A DNA stretch of 64,000 bases from Lignipirellula cremea (GTDB lineage Bacteria > Planctomycetota > Planctomycetia > Pirellulales > Pirellulaceae). The first letter of the stretch is position 1. Every line of letters starts with the position of its first letter. The stretch covers positions 1,593,001-1,657,000 of the forward strand of contig NZ_CP036433.1 in assembly GCF_007751035.1 (NCBI RefSeq), read 5' to 3'. The notes under the pieces were generated by a model. The model was given only the letters and a program-made list of their open reading frames with translations. It did not search any database and was not told where the DNA came from. A program made the position numbers and the translations under genes. This document shows positions 1-8,743 of this stretch, one piece after another.

Positions 1-738
1 GCTATGGTACAGGGCGTCGCCTTCGGGGTGATACTTTTTGCTTTGGACGACGTTCTCCAGCGGCAGCAGGAGCGATTCGTACAGCTGGAAGCGATCGATC
101 TTCTGTTCGACTTCGACCAGCGCCTGGTCGAGGTCGAGATGGGCGTACTCGGCCTCCAGGAACTGCTCCAGCTCGTTAATGCTGGCCCGTTCAATCGCCT
201 TGCCGGTGATGGAGCTTTTGAACACAAAGTGCGCTTTGTTCGAGGCGTACACGGTCAGCTCAAACGGAAAGCGGTCGCGCACATGGATATGCGTAAACAC
301 CCTTTGCTCGCCGTTCTTTTGCACCTGTTTCCGCTCCACTTCGTAGAGCAGCCCTTCCTGCTCCAACGCGGCGCCGATCGGTTCGACGCTGTCGGAGAAA
401 AGATGCAGGTCGATATCGGACCCGCGGCGCACATGGCCGGTCAGCACGCTGCCGATCAGCCGGGGACGAAACCGCTCCAGCACCCGCATCAGGCGGAGCG
501 CTTCCAGCCGCATCTCCAGCAGGTTCTCCACCCGGGCGTCGCCTTCGTGCATGCGGGCGAAGGACTGGATGAGGTCTCGGATCTCGGCGTTGCTGGGCAA
601 GTCGGCCGGTTTGACCCAGCCGCGACAGATCCGGCGGGCCGCCTTGAGCTTGGCCCGAAAGTACTCCGACTCGTACCGTTCATACATCAGACGGGCGGCG
701 TCCCAGGCAATTTGCCGCCGCAACTTCGAATTACTCAT
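1..738 (-). CDS. Nucleotidyltransferase-HD domain protein, 3' end outside window
   Basis: The reading frame starts at an ATG at 738 and stays open for 246 codons to the window edge, so the C-terminus is missing. Residues 96-110 hold a GS followed by a GSDID stretch (D108 and D110), the metal-binding signature of the Pol-beta-type nucleotidyltransferase fold. The last visible residues read HPEGDALYHS, which resembles the first metal-binding helix of an HD domain as placed after the nucleotidyltransferase in tRNA-processing and GlnD-like enzymes. I infer a two-domain nucleotidyltransferase/HD enzyme of unknown substrate. The N-terminal 90 residues are helical and charged. No strong ribosome-binding site precedes the ATG. 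The sigma-factor gene at 1024 diverges from it, leaving about 285 bp of shared upstream DNA. Confidence 0.75.
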   Translation of the reverse strand, partial: MSNSKLRRQIAWDAARLMYERYESEYFRAKLKAARRICRGWVKPADLPSNAEIRDLIQSFARMHEGDARVENLLEMRLEALRLMRVLERFRPRLIGSVLTGHVRRGSDIDLHLFSDSVEPIGAALEQEGLLYEVERKQVQKNGEQRVFTHIHVRDRFPFELTVYASNKAHFVFKSSITGKAIERASINELEQFLEAEYAHLDLDQALVEVEQKIDRFQLYESLLLPLENVVQSKKYHPEGDALYHS

Positions 739-1023
739 TCGATCGCGTCGCTTTAAAGCCAGTCAATGGCGACGCCAGGCTAGAAAAAGAGATTTCCACC
801 ACCAAGGGCGGAAACGATAAACTTCACGACCCATCGTACGCCGAAAGCCCCCTGTCTGGCAAGCTCGAAGCAGGAGCCAGCGGCCTGTTCGCCCCGGCGG
901 CGATCGGTTCCATGCGGCGGTATTTCGGGATTTGATTCACGGCCACAGAGCAGCTAGAATCGCCATGTGTCAGGATCGCAGCCGGTTGGTCCCTATTTTC
1001 TTTCAAACCGCAGGGGGGATGTC

Positions 1024-1656
1024 GTGAGCGGCGATCAAAAAAACGCTTCCTCTGCGGGCGATTCCTCTACACATAGTCTGACCTCGCTCAGCCTGATCCG
1101 GTGGGCCAAGAAGAACGATCCGCGGGCCTGGAGGCTGTTAGAGAAGCTCTACAAACCGCTGATTGCGAAATATTCCAGCGGCAAGGTGCCCCGGCACGCG
1201 CTGGCGGATATCAGCCAGGAGGTGCTGCTGGCGATGTGGCAGGCATTGCCTCGCTTTCGACGCCATCCCGACAAACCGGGCAGTTTTCGCAAATGGATTC
1301 GCACCATTACGCGCAGCAAGGTCATTAATTTCTATCGGCACAATCAGCGCGGTCTGGAAGCCAAGGGCGGAACGACGATCCAGCGAATCCTGGTAGAACA
1401 TCCGGAACCTGAAGATTCCTGCGAATTTGCCGCGCCTGCCCCCGTTTGCGACAAGGCCGACGAGATCGCGACGATGGAGTTCCCTCACTGGTATCTGATT
1501 GCCTTTCAGCGAATCGTCTACGAAGGCCAAAGCGGGAAACAGGTTGCCAAGGACCTGGGACAATCGGTCGATGCGGTTTACGTCGCCAAAAGTCGCGTCA
1601 TGAAACGCCTCCGCCGGGAGTTTGGCGAAAAAGAGCCTGGCGACCAGGAAACGTAA
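1024..1656 (+). CDS. ECF-type RNA polymerase sigma factor
   Basis: A 210-residue sigma-70 family protein of the extracytoplasmic-function type. Region 2 spans roughly residues 20-105 (LIRWAKKNDPRAW, then DISQEVLLAMWQ and FRKWIRTITRSKVINFYR), matching the core-binding and -10-reading helices. Region 4 is a helix-turn-helix near the C-terminus (SGKQVAKDLGQSVDAVYVAKSRVMKRLRREF) that would read the -35 element. I chose GTG at 1024 because a G-rich ribosome-binding site (CAGGGGGGA) sits just upstream; an ATG at 967 would add 19 residues. No anti-sigma gene is adjacent. The following gene, 38 bp downstream, encodes an exported CxxC protein, so the pair may form an operon. Confidence 0.85.
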   Translation: MSGDQKNASSAGDSSTHSLTSLSLIRWAKKNDPRAWRLLEKLYKPLIAKYSSGKVPRHALADISQEVLLAMWQALPRFRRHPDKPGSFRKWIRTITRSKVINFYRHNQRGLEAKGGTTIQRILVEHPEPEDSCEFAAPAPVCDKADEIATMEFPHWYLIAFQRIVYEGQSGKQVAKDLGQSVDAVYVAKSRVMKRLRREFGEKEPGDQET

Positions 1657-1694
1657 CGACCGGCAGTTGTCGGGAAGCCAAAAGGAAAAAAACA

Positions 1695-2285
1695 ATGCGA
1701 ACCTGGATACTGGGAGCTTGCCTGTTCGGCGCTTGCCTGGCCGCTCTGGGCCAGGATCGTTTCCTGCAGGCGGAAGAAGTCGCCGCAGCCGACGAACTGC
1801 AGTCAGGCATACCCATCGGCGAGCGGGCGGATGAATTCCTGGTGAAGGACTGCACCGGTCCGGCCGCCGGGAAGACGCTCTGCTATTTCTGTCGCTACGG
1901 GATTCGGCCGGTGGTCTGCGTATTCAGCAAGAGCCCGCCGGCGGAGATCGGCGATCTGGTCGCTGGCGTCGACAAACTGGTTGGCGCCCATCGCGATGCG
2001 AGCGCCGCGGGGTTTGTGGTGTCTCTTGGCAGCGATACGGCCGAGGCCGAACAGGGCTGGCGGTCGCTGGCCCAGGAACGCCGCATCGTGCGGGTCCCGC
2101 TGACCATCTACAAGGATCGACGCGATCGCCTGCGCGACATCTTTCAGATCTCGCCCGACGCCAGCCTGACGATTCTGGTCTGGCGCCGCGGGGTCGTTTG
2201 CGAGAACGTAGCCCTGTCTTCCCCGCCGGGCGAACAGCTGGAGCAGCTTCTGGCCCGCGTCGAAAAGGCGCTCACGGCCGAGTAA
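1695..2285 (+). CDS. Exported thioredoxin-like protein with CYFC motif
   Basis: The ATG at 1695 follows an AAAGGAAAA ribosome-binding site and gives 196 residues with a signal peptide (MRTWILGACLFGACLAALG). The mature part begins with a redoxin-like segment (GIPIGERADEFLVKDCTGP) and then has CYFC, a CxxC pair, in the context GKTLCYFCRYGIRPVV. I recall similar proteins in other planctomycetes, usually annotated as hypothetical. The overall pattern is compatible with a thioredoxin fold, but the CxxC sits in an unusual position and disulphide chemistry is not demonstrated. Its closeness to the ECF sigma gene suggests co-transcription, perhaps in an envelope response; that is inference. Confidence 0.7.
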   Translation: MRTWILGACLFGACLAALGQDRFLQAEEVAAADELQSGIPIGERADEFLVKDCTGPAAGKTLCYFCRYGIRPVVCVFSKSPPAEIGDLVAGVDKLVGAHRDASAAGFVVSLGSDTAEAEQGWRSLAQERRIVRVPLTIYKDRRDRLRDIFQISPDASLTILVWRRGVVCENVALSSPPGEQLEQLLARVEKALTAE

Positions 2286-2492
2286 CGCTTGAGGGACGGA
2301 AATCGACTTCACGGCGTCTGCTCTTCTTTCAGATGGCCAACCAGAATCCGTCCGGCATTCTCTTCGCCTCTCCTTCCTGGGCGGTTGGTTGCATTGGCCC
2401 AAATCGCACGATAGTATCCCTGCAAGCGAAAAGGTCGAGATAGAGAGAACGATGACGCAACCTCGTGACGAAGCAATGCGGGAGATACGGCT

Positions 2493-5243
2493 GTGACAGT
2501 TCTTGGATTTGTGCGTTCCAGCCTGGTGCGCTATGGATGTCTGGCATTCGCATTGCTGGCCGCAGGCGGCGCGGTAGAGGCGGCCCATCCTCTTGTGCCG
2601 GGGTTTGAGCGGTTCTACTGGTCCGACGACAGCGACGCCCAGGCCGGCGGCCGCTTGCTGCTGACCGAACTTAACTGCACCAGCTGCCATGCACCGGCGA
2701 AGGGCGACTTGTCGCCGAAGCCGGCTCCTTTGCTCCACCAGGTTTCCGGCCGCGTCCGGCCCGAATGGCTGCAGGCGTTCCTCGCCGATCCGCAAGGGGT
2801 GAAGCCGGGCGCGACCATGCCGAACCTGTTCGCCGGTCTGCCGGCGGAAGAGAAGCAGCATCGCATCGACGCCCTTACGCAGTATCTGTTCTCGCTGGGA
2901 CCCGGCAAGCCGGAACAAACCCTGGCCGCCATCGGCTCGCGGGAGCGGGGCGAGCATACCTTTCATACGGTCGGCTGCGTCGCCTGTCACAATCCCCGCA
3001 CGGCCGGCGCCCCGCAATTGCCGACCTCCGTTCCGCTGGGCGATCTCGAAGCCAAATACACCCTGCCCAGCCTGGCGAGCTTCCTTCGCGAACCGCATCG
3101 GGTCCGACCGGGCGGCCGCATGCCGAGCCTGAACCTGTCCTCCAGCGACGCCAGTGATATCGCCGCGTACCTGTTGCCCAGGATTCCCGAGCAGGCCGGC
3201 CTGGCTTACGCCTATTACGAAGGCAGCTGGACCAATCTGCCCGACTTTGACGGGCTGACCCCCGTCGCCGCAGGCGCCGCGGAGAAGATCGACGTCTCCC
3301 TGAAAAAACGGGGCGACCGGTTTGCTCTCCGCTTTGAAGGATCGCTCACCGTCGACGCGCCGGGCAACTACCGGTTCTGGACCAAATCCGACGACGGCTC
3401 CCGCTTGCTGGTCGATGGCAAGATCATCGTCAACAACGACGGCGTGCACGCGCCTGCGGAAAAGACCGGCGAGGTCAAACTTGAACCCGGCCGGCATCTG
3501 GTGGTGGTCGAGTACTTTGAGAACGCCGGCGGCGAAGAACTGGCGGCCGATTTTCAACCCCCCGGCGGCAAACGGCAACCGCTGCATGCGGCCCTGTCCG
3601 CCCCGCAACCAACGGCCGAGGAACTGCCGCCGATCACCTTTACCGCCCAGCCGGAACTGGTCGCCGAGGGACGCAGGCTGTTCCAGACGACCGGTTGCGC
3701 CTCGTGCCACCAGCAGCAGGAAACGCCCGACGCAGCCGCGCTCGTGTCGCAGCTCACGGCGCCCGCGCTCGTCGATTTAGATGCGGCCAAGGGCTGCCTG
3801 GCGACCACCGCCGTCAAGGGCGTGCCGTCCTGGTCGCTCTCGGACCGTCAGCGCACGGCCCTGGCGACCGCGGTGCAGGAAGCGACACCGGCCGCGGCCG
3901 AGCTGTTGCCCCAGCAGAAGATCGCTGTCGCCATGACGCGGTTCAACTGCTACGCCTGCCATGCCCGCGACAAGATCGGCGGCATCGAACAGGAACGGCT
4001 GGAATACTTCACCACCACCCAGCCGGAAATGGGAACCGAAGGCTCCATCCCGCCGGGACTGGATCTGGTCGGCGGCAAGCTCACGCGGAAATGGTTGGAC
4101 TCCATCCTGGCGCACGGGGCGAAGGATCGTCCTTACATGCTCACGCAGATGCCCAATTTTGGCGCCGCCAACGTGGGCCAGCTGGCTCCGGTGCTGGAAA
4201 AACTCGACGTCATGGAGCCGCTGCCGGAACTGGCCGTCGCGCCCGACGAAGCTCGCAAAGCGGGCCGGAGCATGGTCGGCGAAAAAGGCTTTGGCTGCAT
4301 TAAATGCCATACGTTCGGCCCGTTCAAAGCGACCGGCGTGCAGTCGATTGATATGACCGTCATGCACGAACGCCTGCGGGAAGACTGGTTCCGCCGGTAC
4401 CTGGCGGAGCCGCAACAGTTTCGCCGCGGGACGCGCATGCCTTCGGCGTGGCCGCCGCCGCCGAATCCGAGCCTGCTGGCCGACATTCTGGGCGGCGACA
4501 GCGAGCTGCAGATCTTGTCCGTCTGGAAGTACCTCGCCGACGGCAAACGGGCCCGCACGCCGCTTGGGCTGTACAACAACACGAACGAACTTTTGCCGCT
4601 GGGCGAGGCGGTGATCTATCGGAACTTCATCGAAGGCGTCTCCCCGCGCGGGATCGCCGTCGGCTACCCAGAAGAAACCCACATCGCCTGGGACGCCGAT
4701 CAACTGGCGCTGCGGCTGATGTGGAAGGGGGCCTTTATCGATGCCAATCGCCACTGGAGCGGTCGTGGCCAGGGCTTCCAGCCGCCACTGGGACAAGAGG
4801 TAATCAAGCTGCCGCCGGGTCCCGCCCTGGCGATCCTGGCCACGCCGGAAACCGCCTGGCCGCTGGGCGAGCTCAAGCCGCAAGGCTACCAGTTCCAGGG
4901 CTACTCCCTGAGCGACGACCAGCGTCCGACCTTTCTCTACAAGGTGAACGGGATCGAGGTCGCCGAGTTCCCCAATCCGGAACAAACGCCCGCCGGCAGC
5001 CAGCTGGTGCGCACCTTGACCTGTACGGCCGAACATCCGCCGCAGCATGTTTACTTCAGGGCGGCGACCGGCCAGATCGAAGCGCTCGACGACGGCTCCT
5101 ATCGGATTGGCGAAGGGTTGACGACCCGTATCACAGCGCCGGGAAAACCCATTCTTCGCGAATCCAAAGGGTCCCAGGAACTGCTCCTGCCGGTAGAATT
5201 CCAAAACGGCAAGGCGGTGATCGTGCAAACCTTCTCCTGGTAG
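2493..5243 (+). CDS. Secreted multihaem cytochrome c with PA14 domain
   Basis: A 916-residue protein from a GTG at 2493, with GGGAGA about 8 bases upstream and a signal peptide ending near residue 31. Five CxxCH haem-binding motifs are visible: CTSCH (62-66), CVACH (162-166), CASCH (402-406), CYACH (486-490) and CIKCH (602-606). Between haems two and three, at about 238-358, lies a PA14 domain (YYEGSWTNLPDFDG, then GNYRFWTKSDDGSRLLVDG), a fold often involved in carbohydrate binding. The C-terminal 250 residues hold no further haem. This architecture is typical of planctomycete secreted cytochromes. The protein would be periplasmic or surface-exposed and may couple carbohydrate binding to redox chemistry; the substrate is unknown. 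The photolyase gene follows after 33 bp. Confidence 0.88.
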   Translation: MTVLGFVRSSLVRYGCLAFALLAAGGAVEAAHPLVPGFERFYWSDDSDAQAGGRLLLTELNCTSCHAPAKGDLSPKPAPLLHQVSGRVRPEWLQAFLADPQGVKPGATMPNLFAGLPAEEKQHRIDALTQYLFSLGPGKPEQTLAAIGSRERGEHTFHTVGCVACHNPRTAGAPQLPTSVPLGDLEAKYTLPSLASFLREPHRVRPGGRMPSLNLSSSDASDIAAYLLPRIPEQAGLAYAYYEGSWTNLPDFDGLTPVAAGAAEKIDVSLKKRGDRFALRFEGSLTVDAPGNYRFWTKSDDGSRLLVDGKIIVNNDGVHAPAEKTGEVKLEPGRHLVVVEYFENAGGEELAADFQPPGGKRQPLHAALSAPQPTAEELPPITFTAQPELVAEGRRLFQTTGCASCHQQQETPDAAALVSQLTAPALVDLDAAKGCLATTAVKGVPSWSLSDRQRTALATAVQEATPAAAELLPQQKIAVAMTRFNCYACHARDKIGGIEQERLEYFTTTQPEMGTEGSIPPGLDLVGGKLTRKWLDSILAHGAKDRPYMLTQMPNFGAANVGQLAPVLEKLDVMEPLPELAVAPDEARKAGRSMVGEKGFGCIKCHTFGPFKATGVQSIDMTVMHERLREDWFRRYLAEPQQFRRGTRMPSAWPPPPNPSLLADILGGDSELQILSVWKYLADGKRARTPLGLYNNTNELLPLGEAVIYRNFIEGVSPRGIAVGYPEETHIAWDADQLALRLMWKGAFIDANRHWSGRGQGFQPPLGQEVIKLPPGPALAILATPETAWPLGELKPQGYQFQGYSLSDDQRPTFLYKVNGIEVAEFPNPEQTPAGSQLVRTLTCTAEHPPQHVYFRAATGQIEALDDGSYRIGEGLTTRITAPGKPILRESKGSQELLLPVEFQNGKAVIVQTFSW

Positions 5244-5276
5244 CAACGACTCGGCCCCAGCAGAAGGTCGATCACG

Positions 5277-6755
5277 ATGCGCCCCGTCCCCCCGTTGCGA
5301 ATCCGCCAGGCGAATGAAGAGCCGCTTCGATCCGGCGATTATGTCCTGTACTGGATGACGGCTTTCCGTCGTCCCGGCTGGAACTTCGCCTTGCAGCGCG
5401 CGGTCGAACTGGCGCAGGAGTGCAGCCGACCGCTGATCATTCTGGAAGCGCTCCGGTGCGATTATCACTGGGCCAGCGATCGGCTGCATGCCTTTGTGAT
5501 CCAGGGGATGGCCGACAACCAGCGGGCCTTCGCGGCCCGGGCCGCCGCCCGTTACTATCCGTATCTGGAACCGGAACGCGGCGCCGGCAAAGGGCTGCTG
5601 GCCGCGCTGGCGAAGAACGCCTGTGCGGTGGTGGGGGACGACTTCCCCAGCTTCTTTCTGCCGCGCATGGTCGCGGCCGCCGCAAAGCAGACCCCGTGCC
5701 GACTGGAGATGGTCGATTCCAACGGCCTGTTGCCGCTGCGGGCGGCCGACAAGATCTTTGCCAGGGCGCACGACTTTCGTCGCTTCCTGCAGAAGAACCT
5801 GCGGCCGCATCTGGACGACTTCCCGGAAGAGGACCCGCTCAAATACCAGCGTTTGCCAGACCTGAAGCAGTTGCCGGCGTCCATCACCCGACGCTGGCCA
5901 GCCGTCGATATTGAGGCGCTTCGTCAGGACCGCATCGATCTGTCGCAGTTTCCACTGGATCACGCGGTAAAATCCGTCGCCATGCGGGGCGGCTGCGAAG
6001 CGGGCGAGCAGCGTCTGGCCGACTTCCTCGCCGTCGATCTGCCCCGCTATGACGAAAAGCGGAACGAGCCGGAACAGGAAGCGACGAGCCGGTTGTCGCC
6101 TTACCTGCACTTTGGCCATGTCTCCGCCCACCAGGTGTTTCACGCGGCGATGGCCCGGGAAAACTGGACGCCGGACCAGCTGGCCGACAAAGCTACCGGA
6201 TCGTCCGCCGGCTGGTGGGGCGCAAGCGAACCGCTGGAGTCCTTCCTCGACGAGCTCATTACCTGGCGCGAAGTCGGCTATAACAGATCCTGGCAACAGG
6301 AATCGCACGACCAGTACGAATCGCTTCCCGAGTGGGCGAAGACAACGCTGGCAGAGCATGCGTTCGACCCGCGGGAGCATACCTACTCCCTGGAGGAGTT
6401 CGCCGCCAGCCAGACGCACGATCCGCTCTGGAATGCGGCCCAGCGCCAACTGGTTCGCGAAGGCCGGATCCACAACTACCTGCGCATGCTGTGGGGAAAA
6501 AAGATCCTGCAATGGACGCCGTCGCCCGAGGAAGCGCTTGAGGTGATGATCGAATTGAATAACAAGTACGCCCTCGATGGCCGCAATCCCAACAGTTACA
6601 GCGGCATCTTCTGGGTGCTCGGTCGGTACGATCGCGCCTGGGGGCCGGAGCGACCCATCTTTGGGAAAGTTCGCTACATGACGAGCGAAAACACGGCCCG
6701 GAAATATAACGTTAAACAGTACCTGCGGACTTACTCGGCCAGCAGTCGCGACTGA
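5277..6755 (+). CDS. phr: Class II cyclobutane pyrimidine dimer photolyase
   Basis: A 492-residue FAD-dependent photolyase that uses blue light to split UV-induced cyclobutane pyrimidine dimers. The N-terminus (LRIRQANEEPLRSGDYVLYWM) and the C-terminal signature (GRNPNSYSGIFWVLGRYDRAWG, then RYMTSENTARK) are those of class II enzymes, not of the E. coli class I type. The FAD-domain motif SPYLHFGHVSA is present. Length is normal for the family and no break is seen. The ATG at 5277 follows AGAAGG. It lies 33 bp after the cytochrome gene and 38 bp before the PLP-enzyme gene, so all three may be co-transcribed, although no functional link is evident. Confidence 0.93.
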   Translation: MRPVPPLRIRQANEEPLRSGDYVLYWMTAFRRPGWNFALQRAVELAQECSRPLIILEALRCDYHWASDRLHAFVIQGMADNQRAFAARAAARYYPYLEPERGAGKGLLAALAKNACAVVGDDFPSFFLPRMVAAAAKQTPCRLEMVDSNGLLPLRAADKIFARAHDFRRFLQKNLRPHLDDFPEEDPLKYQRLPDLKQLPASITRRWPAVDIEALRQDRIDLSQFPLDHAVKSVAMRGGCEAGEQRLADFLAVDLPRYDEKRNEPEQEATSRLSPYLHFGHVSAHQVFHAAMARENWTPDQLADKATGSSAGWWGASEPLESFLDELITWREVGYNRSWQQESHDQYESLPEWAKTTLAEHAFDPREHTYSLEEFAASQTHDPLWNAAQRQLVREGRIHNYLRMLWGKKILQWTPSPEEALEVMIELNNKYALDGRNPNSYSGIFWVLGRYDRAWGPERPIFGKVRYMTSENTARKYNVKQYLRTYSASSRD

Positions 6756-6793
6756 ATCGCCCGCCGGTCGTCGCCTTTTGGAAGGATCACACC

Positions 6794-7891
6794 ATGAAAC
6801 CGCCGCCGCTGGGATCGCCGCTGGAGTCACTGGATACGCCTGCGCTATGTATCGATCTGGATGCGATGGAAGCCAACATCGCCACGGTCAGCCAGTACTG
6901 CGCCGCGCATCAAACGGCGTGGCGGCCTCACGCCAAATGCCACAAGTCGACCGACATCGGCCAGAAACTGGTCGCCGCCGGGGCCATCGGACTGACGGTC
7001 GCCAAACTGGGCGAAGCGGAAGTAATGGCGGACGCCGGAATCACCGATTTGCTGATTGCCAACCTGATCGTCGGTCCGCAGAAACTGGCCCGTCTGGTCG
7101 AACTCCGCCGCCGGGCCGATCCGATTGTATGCGTCGACCATATTGACCAGGCCGAGCCGCTGTCCGCCGCCATGGCGGCCGCCGGTCTCACGGTGCGGGT
7201 GTTGATCGAAGTCGACATCGGCATGGATCGGGTCGGCGTCGCCCCCAACCGAACAGCGGTGGAACTGGCGACGCGGGTCGCCGCCTTGCCGGGAATCGCG
7301 CTGGCAGGAGTCATGGGTTACGAAGGCCACTTGCTCACAATTCCCGATCTGGCCGAAAAACGGGAGAGGATCGGCCGGGCGCTCTCGTTACTGGTCGACC
7401 TGCAGGCGACCCTGCAGCAGCAGGGGTTGCCGTGCGGGATTGTTTCGTGCGGCGGAACGGGATCCTACCGCGTTGCTGCGGCCTGTCCGGGCGTCACCGA
7501 AATCCAGGCCGGCGGGGCGATCTTTATGGATGAGTTTTACCGCGACGCCTGTGGGGTCGAAGGTCTGCAGCAGTCGCTGTTTCTGATTGCCACGGTGGTC
7601 GGGCGCCCGACACCAGGCCGGGCCATTATCGACGCGGGCCGCAAATCGCTGACCATGGATCTGAAACCGGCCGTGGTGCGAGATCGGCCTGGCGTGCGTT
7701 TAGACAGGCTGTCTGCGGAACATGGGATATTGGAAGTGGATCCGGGCGTCGAGTTGCGGATTGGCGAACGAGTAGAGATCGTCCCCGGTTATGGAGACTG
7801 GACATCCTTCATGCACAACCAGTTTTATGCGGTGCGGCAGGGACGTTTAGAGGCGATCTGGCCCCTGCAGGCGCGGGGACGGCTGGATTAA
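6794..7891 (+). CDS. PLP-dependent D-threonine aldolase/D-serine dehydratase-like enzyme
   Basis: A 365-residue enzyme of the alanine-racemase-N fold group, D-threonine-aldolase-like subfamily. The motif RPHAKCHK at residues 45-51 carries the predicted PLP-binding lysine (K48). The barrel continues with VLIEVDIGMDRVG and an SCGGTGSYR phosphate-binding loop, and the C-terminal domain ends GDWTSFMHNQFYAVRQG, where family members place a metal-binding His. Such enzymes cleave or dehydrate D-hydroxy amino acids; the substrate cannot be told from sequence. The ATG at 6794 has a strong GGAAGGA site. Lying 38 bp behind the photolyase gene, it ends this operon; a 246-bp gap separates it from rpsO. 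Confidence 0.85.
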   Translation: MKPPPLGSPLESLDTPALCIDLDAMEANIATVSQYCAAHQTAWRPHAKCHKSTDIGQKLVAAGAIGLTVAKLGEAEVMADAGITDLLIANLIVGPQKLARLVELRRRADPIVCVDHIDQAEPLSAAMAAAGLTVRVLIEVDIGMDRVGVAPNRTAVELATRVAALPGIALAGVMGYEGHLLTIPDLAEKRERIGRALSLLVDLQATLQQQGLPCGIVSCGGTGSYRVAAACPGVTEIQAGGAIFMDEFYRDACGVEGLQQSLFLIATVVGRPTPGRAIIDAGRKSLTMDLKPAVVRDRPGVRLDRLSAEHGILEVDPGVELRIGERVEIVPGYGDWTSFMHNQFYAVRQGRLEAIWPLQARGRLD

Positions 7892-7979
7892 CCGGCTCGA
7901 TCGAACCGACCATTCTGGGGGATCGCAGGCGTCGACGGCTGGTCGAGACAAATGGGCCATTAATTTTGGCGAGATGCTG

Positions 7980-8007
7980 TTGCAAATTCGTCGACTGCGG
8001 TTACATT
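7980..8007 (+). promoter_or_regulatory. Weak candidate promoter upstream of rpsO
   Basis: TTGCAA at 7980-7985 and TTACAT at 8001-8006 (or TACATT one base later, with a 16-base spacer) lie in the 246-bp gap before rpsO. The boxes are only a partial match to sigma-70 consensus, and planctomycete promoters are poorly defined, so this is tentative. Confidence 0.25.
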
Positions 8008-8137
8008 GATCTTCCTTGAATGGTGTTAGTTGTATTGTTGTGTAGGAGTAGTTCAAGCGAAACGTTAGAGGTTTGTTCGAAGGGAGATTCGACGCTGGAA
8101 GGCGTTGGTTCGCTGACTTGCAGAATCACGGTAGAAA

Positions 8138-8407
8138 ATGACGATCACGAAAGAATGTAAGCAGGAAGTAATCCAGGACTTTAGGAAAGCCGATACGGAT
8201 ACCGGCTCGCCGGAGGTGCAGATAGCCATTCTCACCACGCGGATTAACAACCTGACAGAACACATGCGAACTCACAAAAAGGACTACTCAAGTCGCCGCG
8301 GCTTGTTGTCCTTGGTAAGCCGCCGAAGGCGGTTGTTGGACTATCTGCGACGGATCGATCCGCAGCGATATCTCGACATCATCGGCAAACTCGGAATTCG
8401 TAAGTAG
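8138..8407 (+). CDS. rpsO: 30S ribosomal protein S15
   Basis: An 89-residue protein with the complete S15 signature: [29 protein letters not shown], then [22 protein letters not shown]15 binds the central domain of 16S rRNA early in small-subunit assembly. Length equals that of the family. It is followed by pnp, the arrangement conserved across many bacteria; in E. coli S15 also represses its own translation through its leader RNA. Whether that happens here cannot be told, although the 246-bp upstream gap leaves room for a structured leader. The 336-bp gap to pnp holds two hairpins. Confidence 0.97.
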   Translation: MTITKECKQEVIQDFRKADTDTGSPEVQIAILTTRINNLTEHMRTHKKDYSSRRGLLSLVSRRRRLLDYLRRIDPQRYLDIIGKLGIRK

Positions 8408-8417
8408 GTCGGCCTTG

Positions 8418-8450
8418 TGGGTGAGAGGGGGGGTAGCCTCTTTGCTCGCC
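8418..8450 (+). terminator. Hairpin after rpsO, terminator or processing site
   Basis: GGGTGAG (8418-8424) pairs with CTCGCCC (8444-8450) with one G-U wobble, and a further GAGG/CCTC pairing is possible inside. A T-rich but interrupted stretch follows. It begins 11 bases after the rpsO stop. In E. coli the rpsO-pnp spacer holds both a terminator and an RNase III site; this may be a counterpart. Confidence 0.4.
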
Positions 8451-8490
8451 CTTCCTGGTCTTTTGCCGTCCTTATATTGATCGCCATTGG

Positions 8491-8516
8491 GCGCCGCGGG
8501 TGGGATCCCGCCGCGC
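8491..8516 (+). other. GC-rich hairpin in the rpsO-pnp spacer
   Basis: The arms 8491-8500 and 8507-8516 form a ten-base stem with one internal mismatch around the loop TGGGAT. It is a second strong structure in the pnp leader and a candidate site for RNase processing or PNPase autoregulation. The rest of the 8408-8743 gap shows no gene. Confidence 0.35.
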
Positions 8517-8743
8517 TGCCGTCTTCTCGCGAATTCGGTAGCCTCTGGGCATACGGCTTCGCGACATGGCGAGCATTCGCTCGCTGTCGAATCTTTTGAT
8601 CGCCCGTCTGCGGCGACTGTAGTCTTGTCGTTTGGCCCCTTGTTAAAGGGTCATTCCTCAGGGCGGTCGTTGTAGTTTTTGGAGGCGATTCCCTTGCTCC
8701 CCTCGCTTCGTCGCCTGAACGCATTTATGAAGGCGAAACGTCT

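Noticed and set aside
1803-3710. Open minus-strand frame of 635 codons
   Set aside because: It overlaps the CxxC protein and the PA14 cytochrome, both clearly real; no domain can be recognised.
3777-6830. Open minus-strand frame of 1017 codons
   Set aside because: It lies opposite the cytochrome and photolyase genes; its sequence is Arg/Pro/Gln-rich without any motif, as expected of a GC-rich shadow frame.
8408-8743. Possible structured small RNA gene between rpsO and pnp
   Set aside because: Hairpins are present but no tRNA-like or known RNA pattern was found; they are described as leader/processing structures.
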